A DNA stretch of 64,000 bases from Methylobacterium jeotgali (GTDB taxonomy: Bacteria; Pseudomonadota; Alphaproteobacteria; Rhizobiales; Beijerinckiaceae). The notes beneath the pieces were generated by a model. That model saw only the letters and a program-made list of their open reading frames with translations. It made no database searches and was not told where the DNA came from. The stretch's first letter is position 1, and each line of letters starts with the position of its first letter. Location of the stretch: NCBI RefSeq assembly GCF_022179345.1, contig NZ_BPQR01000042.1:1-64000 (forward strand), read 5' to 3'. Made by a program: the position numbers and the translations under genes. This document shows, piece by piece, positions 37,401 through 44,924 of the stretch.

Positions 37401-37621
37401 ACACCGAGGGCGGCCGCAAGCGCGACGACGTGGCCGGCAAGCTCGGGGCGGAAGACCTCGCCAAGGCGAAGGCCATCGTCTCCGGCTTCAAGCCGCGCAA
37501 GGCCGACCCGGCCGTGAACGAGCCGCCGGCCCAGAAGGAGGCGCCCATGAGTCTCATCGGCGCACCGGCCCCGAGCGCCTCGCTCTCGAGCTTCACACCG
37601 GCCCCGAAGCGCGCCATCTAA
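34430..37621 (+). CDS. podJ: PodJ-like polar localisation protein with Sel1 repeats
   Basis: 1063 residues. The N-terminal ~700 residues are cytoplasmic and dominated by long heptad-rich coiled coil (Ala/Glu/Arg/Leu/Val), beginning with a short conserved DNLDPEVLAAARDVAKRAG segment. One transmembrane helix, KPLLLGLAAIVLLLGALQAL, lies near residues 713-733. A Pro/Ala linker follows, then a periplasmic region with about four Sel1-like repeats (NYAPAQYRLAGQYEKG, GHARSMHNLAVIYAE, GVRDSQYNLAVLYARG). This order is that of Caulobacter PodJ, a pole-organising scaffold; a C-terminal peptidoglycan-binding domain is not visible. The upstream region has a CtrA-like box. The start at 34430 is supported by CGAAGGTCACG and family start similarity. 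Confidence 0.8.
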   Translation: MRRHATPSLDNLDPEVLAAARDVAKRAGVPVETWIASVIPSEKAPARRRRPAAAQSQAPLAPAKTQAAPPPAANLDGLLDALLGRLDTIDRAIADEREAAQLEAEHRLAAIEARMSALAGNAPSAALSDRLCAIEARMGEIGQQLAARPGRRGRGASVEIREVVEEIRQRQRQIGAPESDEGIVAAMRRDLARRLDVSEERSSSAVAVAELRDEILRLRQSVGTLATGRDVGALEHSIKALAEDVRKAREPADLEAVTAPIEAMRARVDALADDVSETVYARIAGEAERLTARVEAAIAESRGASADGDAVAGLSRELEETRNAVASLAGPERVQGLVQAVQGLSGQVEELRTGFAKQAAAEVAGLRPLLEEIRFGIGNRPLSEEVAALAAKLDTLQGGQGGLDAGQSRAILGRIDALADKVDQVSAEPVGQLLDRLESLGAHLGRGSDKEITAIQSMLRSLAEKVDGVGRQSGGAALDALERHVLDLAERVDARGTDPAIVALQRSMGDLMGQVSALRQEAATVGTAGTGGNREFDALRSGIAELQARQNASEERMQATLDGVHAAIERLAGRMSAETAPAALDERLKSTVRVQPPRSRRGNRDEALPALDTPAAERLSDDRLAEELLEPGAGRPGRSRGTPEAEPAESQGDIKTSFIAAARRAAQAAQAEMASEAAEAAVRPGRPQAARLGGLAEPPRRGAALRAAIDKRRKPLLLGLAAIVLLLGALQALTTDPATPPAAPSRPPVAETRPAPEVPPAPSRQAAEKAQTSGEAGAETKAEDGRPPIADPQTTQAITEGQQFKPAAKAAGALPAVAGMQTLSGDLAGLPPGLATLKQSALAGDGAAVFELAVRAADARGMPRDLGLAAKLYEKLAQANYAPAQYRLAGQYEKGSGVARDLAQAKLWYGRAAEQGHARSMHNLAVIYAENPGPNGKPDFASAASWFRQAAEYGVRDSQYNLAVLYARGLGLSQDLVQSYAWFAASAAQGDTEGGRKRDDVAGKLGAEDLAKAKAIVSGFKPRKADPAVNEPPAQKEAPMSLIGAPAPSASLSSFTPAPKRAI

Positions 37622-37719
37622 GCGCCTCGTAAGCCCGAGCGCCCGGCGGAACCCAGCCGGGCGCCGAGCCGTAGACGACCGGTGGCCGCCCGTTCGGCGG
37701 CATCCCGACGGGAGGAGCA

Positions 37720-38157
37720 ATGGCCCGCGGAAGCCCGGTCCCCGTCAGCGCCGTCCTGCTCGGCATCGCCGGGCTGATCCCCTTCCTCGGCTTCGCGGCG
37801 CTCGCGGTGAGCGGCAGCGACGGGGGCCTGAGCAACCTCGGTCTCTCCCCGCGCACCATCCTCTCGGCCTACGGGGCGGTGATCGCCTCCTTCCTCGGCG
37901 GCATCCGCTGGGGTGCGGCGGCGGCCGGCGGCGGCGGCGGCAAGGACTACGGGATCGCGATCCTGCCCTCGCTCCTCGCCTGGGGGGCGCTCGCGGCGCC
38001 GATGCCCTGGGACCTGCGCATCCTCGGCATCCTGGTGCTCGCCTGGGGCGTCGTCGATCTCGACCTGCCCCGGCGCGGCCTCGTGCCCGCTTGGCTCGGC
38101 CATCTCCGGCTCGGGCTCTCGACCGTCGCGGGAGCCGCGCTGCTCGTCGCCGCCTGA
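37720..38157 (+). CDS. DUF3429-type inner-membrane protein
   Basis: 145 residues with four or five predicted membrane helices (VSAVLLGIAGLIPFLGFAALAV, ILSAYGAVIASFLGGIRWGAA, IAILPSLLAWGALAAPM, LRILGILVLAWGVVDL, LSTVAGAALLVAA). The FLGGIRWG motif after the second helix is typical of the DUF3429 family, which has no known activity. GGGAGGAGCA precedes the ATG. It stands alone between podJ and the convergent pdeM. Confidence 0.8.
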   Translation: MARGSPVPVSAVLLGIAGLIPFLGFAALAVSGSDGGLSNLGLSPRTILSAYGAVIASFLGGIRWGAAAAGGGGGKDYGIAILPSLLAWGALAAPMPWDLRILGILVLAWGVVDLDLPRRGLVPAWLGHLRLGLSTVAGAALLVAA

Positions 38158-38163
38158 CGCGCG

Positions 38164-38931
38164 TCAGTCCTTCGCCAGCATGGTCCGGCCGATGGCGAAG
38201 ATGCGCCCGTCGCCGAGGAGATGCGCGGTGAAGCCCGCCGGGAACAGCGCCTCGAAGGCCGTGTCGCGCACGTTGAGCCCGCCGGTGTAGGCGCCGAAGG
38301 CCGGCATCACGAGACGCTTGCCATCGGTGACGAAGCAGCGCCGCCGCACGGCGCGCCCGCGCATTGCGACCTTGCCGCAGGGGTGGAGATGGCCGGCGAC
38401 CTCGCCCTCGGGGGCGCCGGGTAGGGGCTCGTGGCGCAGCGTCAGCCCGCCGAGGCTGAGCACCTCCGCGTAGCGCCCGCCGACGCCCTCGCTGACGGCG
38501 GCGTCGTGGTTGCCGGCGATCCAGACCCAGTCCCGGCCCTCCTGCAGGGCGGCGATCATCGCCCGGTCGCCCGGCGCCATGCGCTCGGGGCCGCGGGCGT
38601 CGTGGAAGGAATCGCCGAGCGCCACCACGCAGGCCGGATCGAGCCGCACCACGAGCTCGTGCAGGCAGGCGAGCGTCTCGGCGGTGTCGTAGGGCGGCAG
38701 GAACTGGCCCGAGCGGGCGGCGAAGGCCGAGCCCTTCTCGAGATGCAGGTCGGAGACGATCAGGGTGCGGTGCGCCTCGAGCCAGGCGCCCCCGCAGAGG
38801 TCGAGGGTCAGGATCTCGCCGGCCAGCGTCAGCTGCGGGGATTTTTGAGTCTTCTCGAGTCTGAGGCCGAGGGCCACGGCAGCATCCCTGTCGAACGATC
38901 CGGATCGGTCAGGGGATCTCGAATCGCTCAC
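38164..38931 (-). CDS. pdeM: Ligase-associated DNA damage response endonuclease
   Basis: 255-residue calcineurin-like metallophosphoesterase. The metal-binding motifs are in order: IVSDLHLEKGSAF, ALGDSFHDARG, IAGNHDA, then GHLHPCGKV. The family works with an Lhr-like helicase in a DNA repair module. The first codon is GTG and overlaps the helicase stop (GTGA), so the two are translationally coupled. The N-terminal ~45 residues before the nuclease fold are variable. It converges with the DUF3429 gene, whose stop is only 6 bases away. Confidence 0.88.
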   Translation of the reverse strand: MSDSRSPDRSGSFDRDAAVALGLRLEKTQKSPQLTLAGEILTLDLCGGAWLEAHRTLIVSDLHLEKGSAFAARSGQFLPPYDTAETLACLHELVVRLDPACVVALGDSFHDARGPERMAPGDRAMIAALQEGRDWVWIAGNHDAAVSEGVGGRYAEVLSLGGLTLRHEPLPGAPEGEVAGHLHPCGKVAMRGRAVRRRCFVTDGKRLVMPAFGAYTGGLNVRDTAFEALFPAGFTAHLLGDGRIFAIGRTMLAKD

Positions 38932-41576
38932 CCCAGCGCCTCTTCGAGAAGCTGCGCCTCGGCCTCGGCCAGAATCTCGTCGGCCCCCTCGCCGTAGACC
39001 CGCTCACGCCCGATCTCGAGCATCACGGAGACGGAGAGGGGCGAGACGCGGTCGAGCGCCCTGTGGATGATTCGCCCCTGGATGCGCTCTAGCATCACGC
39101 CGAGGCGCCTCACGTCGAGGAGTCCGGTTGCCGCATCCTGCCGAGCGGCGCGGAGCAGCAGGTGATCGGGCTGGTGCTTGCGGAGCACGTCGTAGATCAG
39201 GTCCGTCGAGACCGTGACCTGCCGGCCGGTCTTCTTCTGGCCCGGGTAGCGGCGCTCGATCAGCCCGGCGATCACAGCGCATTGCCGGAAGGTGCGCTTC
39301 ATCATCGCCGATTCATCGAGCCAGGCCTCGAGGTCGTCGCCGAGCATGTCCTGCGCGAAGAGCGCGTCGAGGAAGCCGGGATCGAGGGCCGCGCGCTCGC
39401 TCACGTCCCGCGTCGTCCAGACGGCGATGCCGTAGTCGTTGGCGGCAAAACCCAGGGGCCGCAGCCCCGCCCGCTCCAGCCGGCGGGTGAGCAGCATCCC
39501 CAGCGTCTGGTGGGCGAGCCGTCCCTCGAAGGGGAAGGCGGTGAGGTAGTGCCGGTTCGCCCGCGGGAAGGTCTCGACGAGGAGGTCCCGCTCGCCGGGC
39601 AGCACCGAGCGGCGCCGCTGCTGGAGCAGGTAGCGCGAGACCTGCTCCGGCAGCCGGTCCCACTCGAACGGGTCGGCGATGAGCGCCCGCACCCGCGCGG
39701 CGAGGAAGGTCGAGAGCGGGAACTTCGAGCCGGCGTAGGAAGGGATGGCCGGGTCCGTGCCCGGCCCGGCCCGGGTCGCCATCAGCTCGTCCTCGGCGAG
39801 CCCCTCGAACCGCAGCACCTCGCCGGCGAAGAGGAAGGTGTCGCCCGGCGTCAGGGTCTCCGCGAAATCCTCCTCGACCTCGCCGAGGACGCGGCCGGTG
39901 CGGGGCACCACCGTTCCGGGGCGGCCCCGGAGCGTGCGGGCGAGGCGCACCTTCACGCGGGGCGCCTCGATGATGGTGCCGACGTTCATGCGGTACTGCT
40001 GCGCGACCCGCGCGTCGCGCACCCGCCAGACGCCGTCGGCGCCGCGCAGGATCTTGGCGAAGCGCTCGTAGGCTCGCAGCGCGTAGCCGCCGGTCGCCAC
40101 GTAGTCGACGACCTGCTCGAACTCTTCCCAGGAGAGCCCTGCGTAGGGCGCGGCGGAGACGATCTCCTCGTAGAAAGCCACCGGCTCGAAGCCCCCGGCG
40201 CAGGCCATGCCGAGGACGTGCTGGGCGAGCACGTCGGGCGCGCCGATCCGGGCGTCGGGCGTGTCCTGCGCGGCCTCCTCGACGGCGTCGAGGGCGGCGC
40301 GGCATTCGAGCATCTCGAAGCGGTTGCCCGGCACCAGCACCGCCTTCGAGGGCTCGTCCATGCGGTGGTTGGCGCGGCCGATCCGCTGCATGATCCGGCT
40401 CGCGCCCTTCGGCGCACCGATGTTGACGACGAGATCGACATCGCCCCAGTCGATGCCGAGATCGAGGGTCGCGGTGCAGACGATGGCCCGCAGCTGGCCC
40501 GCCGCCATCGCCGCCTCGACGCGCCGCCGCTGCGTGGCATCGAGCGAGCCGTGGTGGAGGGCGATGGGCAGGCTCGCCTCGTTGATCCGCCACAGCTCCT
40601 GGAAGGTGTACTCGGCCTGAAGGCGCGTGTTGACGAAGACGAGCACCATGCGGTGCGCGAGGATCAGGTCGTAGATTGCCGGCATCGACTGCCAGGCGGT
40701 GTGCCCGGAGAGCGGCAGCGTCGCGTCGATCTCCAGCATGGCGAGGTCCGGCCGGGCGCCGCCCTGCACGACGACGAGGTCGGCCATGGGCGGGGACGGG
40801 GGTATTCCTCCCCCCTCTGCGGGGGAGGGTGGCCCTCGCGTCAGGGAGGGTCGGGAGAAGGGAGCGCCCTCTCCGGAAACGTCGCTCCCCTCTCCCGACT
40901 CGCTACGCGGGCCACCCTCCCTCGCAGAGGGGGGAGGGAGCGCGGGCGTCTGCGGGACGAGATACTTCCGCAGCTCGTCGGGCTCCCGCACCGTCGCCGA
41001 GAGCCCGATCGCGGTCAGCCCCGGGCTCAGCCGATGCAGCCGCGCGACGGCCAGCGAGAGCAGGTCGCCGCGCTTCGAGGTGACCAGCGCGTGCAACTCG
41101 TCGAGGATGAGGCAGCGCAGCCCCGCGAACAGCGCCTCCGCCTCCCGGTGGGCGATGAGGAGGGCGAGCTGCTCCGGCGTCGTCAGCAGGATGTCGGGCG
41201 GCCGCGAGACCTGCCGGGTGCGCTTGTGGGACGGTGTGTCGCCGGTCCGCGTCTCGATGCGCACCGGCAGGCCCATCTCGGCGACCGGCATCTCCAGGTT
41301 GCGGGCGATGTCGACGGCGAGCGCCTTGAGCGGCGAGACGTAGAGCGTGTGGAGCCCCTTGCCGCGCCGCTCCCCGCCCGCGAGCGAGACGAGGCTCGGC
41401 AGGAAGCCGGCCAGCGTCTTGCCGGCTCCCGTCGGCGCCACGAGCAGCGCCGAGCGCCCAGCGCCGGCGATGCGCAGGAGGTCGAGCTGGTGCGGCCGGG
41501 GCTGCCATCCCCGCCCGGCGAACCAGGCGGCGAAGCGGGGCGGGAGCGGGCTCCCCTCGGCCGGATCGCCGCTCAG
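38928..41576 (-). CDS. Ligase-associated DEXH-box (Lhr-like) helicase with an inserted repeat
   Basis: About 882 residues. RecA-like domain 1 has Walker A APTGAGKTLAG and LILDELHAL (DELH); then SATVRE, domain 2 with LVFVNTRLQAEYTF and QRIGRANHR, and the C-terminal Lhr winged-helix and DUF4146-like region. Between LRKYLVPQT and MADLVVVQGG lie about 50 Pro/Gly/Ser-rich residues encoded by a palindromic element (40807-40937). The repeat keeps the frame open, so the protein is probably functional. No ATG, GTG or TTG lies near the expected N-terminus (LPPRFAAWFAGRG). The best candidate is CTG at 41576, overlapping the hydrolase stop as CTGA. Read-through further upstream is a shadow of the hydrolase gene. 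The DNA ligase usually encoded beside it is absent here. Confidence 0.85.
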   Translation of the reverse strand: MSGDPAEGSPLPPRFAAWFAGRGWQPRPHQLDLLRIAGAGRSALLVAPTGAGKTLAGFLPSLVSLAGGERRGKGLHTLYVSPLKALAVDIARNLEMPVAEMGLPVRIETRTGDTPSHKRTRQVSRPPDILLTTPEQLALLIAHREAEALFAGLRCLILDELHALVTSKRGDLLSLAVARLHRLSPGLTAIGLSATVREPDELRKYLVPQTPALPPPSAREGGPRSESGEGSDVSGEGAPFSRPSLTRGPPSPAEGGGIPPSPPMADLVVVQGGARPDLAMLEIDATLPLSGHTAWQSMPAIYDLILAHRMVLVFVNTRLQAEYTFQELWRINEASLPIALHHGSLDATQRRRVEAAMAAGQLRAIVCTATLDLGIDWGDVDLVVNIGAPKGASRIMQRIGRANHRMDEPSKAVLVPGNRFEMLECRAALDAVEEAAQDTPDARIGAPDVLAQHVLGMACAGGFEPVAFYEEIVSAAPYAGLSWEEFEQVVDYVATGGYALRAYERFAKILRGADGVWRVRDARVAQQYRMNVGTIIEAPRVKVRLARTLRGRPGTVVPRTGRVLGEVEEDFAETLTPGDTFLFAGEVLRFEGLAEDELMATRAGPGTDPAIPSYAGSKFPLSTFLAARVRALIADPFEWDRLPEQVSRYLLQQRRRSVLPGERDLLVETFPRANRHYLTAFPFEGRLAHQTLGMLLTRRLERAGLRPLGFAANDYGIAVWTTRDVSERAALDPGFLDALFAQDMLGDDLEAWLDESAMMKRTFRQCAVIAGLIERRYPGQKKTGRQVTVSTDLIYDVLRKHQPDHLLLRAARQDAATGLLDVRRLGVMLERIQGRIIHRALDRVSPLSVSVMLEIGRERVYGEGADEILAEAEAQLLEEALG
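40807..40937. repeat. Palindromic element, copy 2, inserted in-frame in the helicase gene
   Basis: The outer 29 bases (40807-40835 and 40909-40937) are inverted repeats matching at 28 of 29 positions. An inner pair (about 40850-40866 and 40882-40898) matches at 16 of 17. The ends share CCTCCCCCCTCTGCGGGGG with the element upstream of ppc (6221-6390). On the coding strand it is read as a Pro/Ser/Gly/Glu-rich linker with no stop codon. No transposase is encoded. It behaves like a non-autonomous mobile palindrome that has entered a coding sequence. Confidence 0.85.
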
Positions 41577-42535
41577 GCGAGCGCCGTGAGGAAGCGGTCG
41601 ATCAGCTCCAGCGCCCGCTCGCTCATCGCGCCGGGGTAGCGGATGAAGACGTGGCAGCCGCCGGGATAGATCGCGGTGTGGCCGCCATTGCCCGCCGCGG
41701 CCCAGCGGGCGGACATGTAGAGCGTGTCGTCGAGGAGCGGATCCGCGGTGCCCACCGTGAACAGGGCCGGTGGCAGGCCCTTCAGCTCCGCGTAGATCGG
41801 CGACACGTCCGGCCGGCGGCGCTCGACGCCGGCGCGGACGTAGTCGTCGGCGAAGCGCGTCAGGTCGCGGGTGTTCACGACGAGGCGCTCCTCGCCCCAG
41901 TTGCGCACGCTCGGCGTCAGCCCGAGGTCGAAGAAGCCGGCATTGAGGTTGGCGCCGCGGAAGGCGCGAGGCATGCGGTGCCGATCGCGCAGGCGCAGCA
42001 GCACCATCACCGCAAGATGGGCGCCGACCGACTCGCCGCCGATGGTCAGCGCCGTCACGCCGAGCTCCGCCTTGCCGGGGCCGGCGAGCCAGAGGGCGGC
42101 GGCCTCGCAATCCTCGAGCGCGGCGGGGTAGGGATGCTCCGGCGCCAGCCGGTACTCGACCGAGAGGCAAACGAAACCGCAGCGGTCGGCGATGCGCTCC
42201 AGCCACGGGTCCTGCTCGTCGGCAGAGCCCCAGACCCAGCCGCCCCGGTGGATGTGCAGGTAGGCCCCCCGCGGCGCCTTGCCGGGAGCGAGCTTAGGCC
42301 GGATCACGCGCAACTGCAGCGGTCCGCCGGGGCCGTCGATCGTGAGCATCTCGGCGCGGGCGCTGCGGGGCATCGCGGGCGAGGCCTGCGTGCCGCGGCG
42401 GCGGCGGGCGCGCACCTCGGCGATCGGCAGGGACCAGGGGTCCTCCTGCGCCGCATGGGCCGCGACGATCTCCTCGTTGAGGCGCTTGGTCTCGGGATCG
42501 ATCGCCGCCGGATCGAAGAGGGCGTGGTCGATCAT
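41573..42535 (-). CDS. Alpha/beta hydrolase (HSL-type esterase)
   Basis: 320 residues of the hormone-sensitive-lipase-like family. The oxyanion-hole region is LHIHRGGWVWGS (96-100 in place of the usual HGGG), the nucleophile elbow is GGESVGAH (Ser169), EYRLAPEHPYPAALED is the conserved strand/loop, the acid lies in TVGTADPLLDD, and the His is in GGCHVFIRY. It probably hydrolyses small esters; substrate unknown. It is immediately upstream of the helicase on the same strand with overlapping stop and start, an unusual partner for DNA repair genes. The ATG at 42535 is the natural start. Confidence 0.88.
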   Translation of the reverse strand: MIDHALFDPAAIDPETKRLNEEIVAAHAAQEDPWSLPIAEVRARRRRGTQASPAMPRSARAEMLTIDGPGGPLQLRVIRPKLAPGKAPRGAYLHIHRGGWVWGSADEQDPWLERIADRCGFVCLSVEYRLAPEHPYPAALEDCEAAALWLAGPGKAELGVTALTIGGESVGAHLAVMVLLRLRDRHRMPRAFRGANLNAGFFDLGLTPSVRNWGEERLVVNTRDLTRFADDYVRAGVERRRPDVSPIYAELKGLPPALFTVGTADPLLDDTLYMSARWAAAGNGGHTAIYPGGCHVFIRYPGAMSERALELIDRFLTALA

Positions 42536-42844
42536 GCGGGTGCCGTCATGGCTGGATTCATGGCTGGCATCGGTCTCGTCCCGGTTTCATGCCGTCTTGT
42601 CGCGATGCCGCCGGGCGAGGCAAGAGCCGGCCGCTGCGCAGAGATCCGCTTTTGCACAATGCTCTGGCGGCCGTCCGGCAGTTCCCGCCATCTTGGCCCG
42701 GAGCGGTGCCGTTGCCATCTCGTCCCGGCGGGCAGGAACGCTCAACGCCGCAACCGGCGCGCGGTTTCCGGACGACCTGTGACGCGGGCGTCACGTTTCC
42801 GCCGGGTTCGGGCCGGGATACGGGCCTAGGGTGCGGGGCATCGG
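42536..42844. other. Intergenic region between divergent genes
   Basis: About 310 bases separating the hydrolase (minus strand) from the small membrane protein (plus strand). Both promoters must lie here. Short open frames on either strand have no ribosome site or recognisable product. I cannot place specific boxes. Confidence 0.4.
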
Positions 42845-43180
42845 GTGAAGGATTCGGGGATCGTGGAGCATTTCCAGCAGCGGCCGCCGCAGGCGGCCTA
42901 TCCCGGGCGCGACGGGCGCGGATCGGGCCTGCGGCGCTTCATCGGCGGCTCGCCGGCCGCGGTATTCCTGCGGCTCCTGTTCCTGTCGGTCCTGGTCGGC
43001 GCGGTGCTGGCGATGCTCGGGCTGACGCCGGAGCGCCTGTTCTGGCACGCCTACGAGACCATCCGGGCCCTGTTCGACCTCGGCTTCGAGACGCTCCACG
43101 ATTTCGGCCGCTGGATCCTGGCCGGCGCGGTCATCGTGGTGCCGATCTGGCTGATCTCGCGCCTCTTCGCCGCCCGCTGA
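42845..43180 (+). CDS. Small membrane protein of unknown function
   Basis: 111 residues with a polar N-terminus (~32 residues, Gln/Pro/Gly-rich). Two membrane helices follow, SPAAVFLRLLFLSVLVGAVL and ILAGAVIVVPIWLISRLF, separated by an amphipathic linker ERLFWHAYETIRALFDLGFE. The arrangement matches small conserved hypothetical proteins of Rhizobiales (DUF6460-like, from memory). GTG at 42845 is used; GTG at 42863 is an alternative. It ends 10 bases before the MATE transporter gene, so the two are probably co-transcribed. Confidence 0.7.
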   Translation: MKDSGIVEHFQQRPPQAAYPGRDGRGSGLRRFIGGSPAAVFLRLLFLSVLVGAVLAMLGLTPERLFWHAYETIRALFDLGFETLHDFGRWILAGAVIVVPIWLISRLFAAR

Positions 43181-43190
43181 ACGGGATGCC

Positions 43191-44558
43191 ATGACCACTC
43201 CGCTCCCCGTGACGGGCCGGCGCGTCCTCGCGCTCGCCCTGCCGATGACGCTCGCCCACGTCACGACGCCGCTCCTCGGCTTCGTCGGCGCGGCGGTGAT
43301 CGGGCGGCTCGGCGACGCGGCGCTGCTCGGAGCGGCAGCGCTCGGCGCGGTGATCTTCGACGCGATCTTCTGGTCCTTCGGGTCGCTGCGCATGGCGACC
43401 GCCGGACTCACCGCGCAGGCGGTCGGTGCCCGCGACGCCGCCGAGGTCGACCGCACGCTCGCCCGCTCGCTCGCTGCCGGAGCCGCCGCCGGGCTCTTGC
43501 TCGTGCTGCTTCAGGTGCCGCTCGCGGCGGTCGCCTTCGCGGTTGCCGGCTCCAGCGAGGCGGTGACGGCAGGGCTCGCGACCTACTTCCACGTGCGCAT
43601 CCTCGCCTCGCCCTTCACCCTGGCGAACTACGCCGTGCTCGGCTCGGTGCTGGGGCGCGGCCGCACCGATCTCGGGCTGGCGATCCAGGTCGCGATCAAC
43701 CTCGTGAACGTGGGGCTGACGCTGCTGCTGGTGCTCGGCTTCGGGCTCGGGCTGACCGGCGCGGCGCTTGCCACGGTGATCGCGGAGGCCTCGGGCCTGA
43801 TGCTCGGACTCCTCATCCTGGCGCGGCTCGGCTCGCGGCCCTTCTCCGTGAAGCTCGCGGAGGTGCTCGACGGGCCGGCGCTCCGGCGGACGCTCAGCGT
43901 CAACGTCGACGTGATCGTGCGCACGCTCGCCCTCGTCGCGGCGATCATAATCTTCTCGGCCCTCGGGGCGCGCTCCGGCGACACCATCCTCGCGGCGAAC
44001 GCCGTGCTCTGGAATCTCTTCCTGATCGGCGGCTTCTTCCTCGACGGCTTCGCCACCGCCGCCGAGACCCTGTGCGGGCAGGCGGTCGGGGCCCGCGACG
44101 AGGAGGCCTTCCGCAAGGCGGCTGCCTTGAGCCTGCGCTGGTGCCTCGGCTTCGGGGTGGCGGTGAGCGCCATCGCCTGGTTCGGGGGCGGCCCCTTCAT
44201 CGACGCGGTGACGACGAGCCCGGAGGTGCGCGAGGCGGCCCGCCGCTACCTGCCGGCCGCCGCGCTGGCGCCGCTGATCGCGGCGCTGCCCTTCGCCTTC
44301 GACGGCATTTACATCGGCGCCACCTGGACGCGCGCGATGCGCGACCTGATGCTCGCCGCGCTCCTCGCCTACGGCGGCATGCTCGTGGTCGCGCGGCTCG
44401 GCGAGTTCGGCAACGGCGGCCTCTGGGCGGCCTTCCTCGGCTTCCTCGCCGCCCGGGGCATCGGCCAGGCGCTCGCCTATCCCGGCCTCACCCGCCGCAC
44501 CTTCCCCGGCGGCGCGCCCGCCTCAGCGGGGATCGCGCCAGGCCGCGCCGCCGACTGA
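43191..44558 (+). CDS. MATE family efflux transporter (DinF/NorM-like)
   Basis: 455 residues with about 12 membrane helices in two homologous halves. The first begins RRVLALALPMTLAHVTTPLLGFVGAAVIGRLGD and the second near LRRTLSVNVDVIVRTLALVAAIIIF. Conserved MATE positions such as the QAVGARD loop appear in both halves (QAVGARDAAEVD and QAVGARDEEAFR). It exports drugs or metabolites using a Na+ or H+ gradient; the substrate is unknown. Its last 36 bases overlap the end of the convergent glycine-zipper gene. Confidence 0.9.
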   Translation: MTTPLPVTGRRVLALALPMTLAHVTTPLLGFVGAAVIGRLGDAALLGAAALGAVIFDAIFWSFGSLRMATAGLTAQAVGARDAAEVDRTLARSLAAGAAAGLLLVLLQVPLAAVAFAVAGSSEAVTAGLATYFHVRILASPFTLANYAVLGSVLGRGRTDLGLAIQVAINLVNVGLTLLLVLGFGLGLTGAALATVIAEASGLMLGLLILARLGSRPFSVKLAEVLDGPALRRTLSVNVDVIVRTLALVAAIIIFSALGARSGDTILAANAVLWNLFLIGGFFLDGFATAAETLCGQAVGARDEEAFRKAAALSLRWCLGFGVAVSAIAWFGGGPFIDAVTTSPEVREAARRYLPAAALAPLIAALPFAFDGIYIGATWTRAMRDLMLAALLAYGGMLVVARLGEFGNGGLWAAFLGFLAARGIGQALAYPGLTRRTFPGGAPASAGIAPGRAAD

Positions 44559-44846
44559 GCCGGTCGCGGCGGGCGCCGCCCGGCGCTCCTCCGCGGCCCG
44601 CACCGGACGGCGGACCGGCGCCTCGCTGCGGCGCATGCGGGCCCGGCGATACCTGCGAGGCCGCTCGGTCGAGGAGCCCACCACGCCGCCGACGATGGCG
44701 CCGGCCACCGCGCCGATGGGTCCCCCGACGAGCGCCCCCGCCACGGCGCCGCTGCCGACCCCGAGGGTCGTGTTGCTCGCCGCCCGCGCGGGCCCGCCGA
44801 GGCAGAGCGCCGCCGCCACCATCGCTCCGAGGCAGATGCCCTTCAT
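44523..44846 (-). CDS. Secreted glycine-zipper protein
   Basis: 107 residues: signal peptide MKGICLGAMVAAALCLGGPARA, then a glycine-zipper membrane-associating segment (GVGSGAVAGALVGGPIGAVAG and AIVGGVVGSSTE), then an Arg-rich tail with many Pro, Ala and Glu. Glycine-zipper surface proteins sit in or on the outer membrane. A GAGGGACGGAAGAACGC stretch precedes the ATG. The 3' end overlaps the MATE gene in the convergent direction by 36 bases, so the last ~12 codons are shared on opposite strands. Confidence 0.75.
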   Translation of the reverse strand: MKGICLGAMVAAALCLGGPARAASNTTLGVGSGAVAGALVGGPIGAVAGAIVGGVVGSSTERPRRYRRARMRRSEAPVRRPVRAAEERRAAPAATGSVGGAAWRDPR

Positions 44847-44924
44847 GCGTTCTTCCGTCCCTCGTTCACAGGATCCTGTGATCCGCTGTGTCGGCGGAAT
44901 GGGACGAAACGCGGGCAGCGGCCC

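Noticed and set aside
41577..42206. N-terminal extension of the helicase frame
   Set aside because: It reads the hydrolase gene in a wrong frame; the residues are Arg/Pro-rich and unlike any helicase N-terminus.
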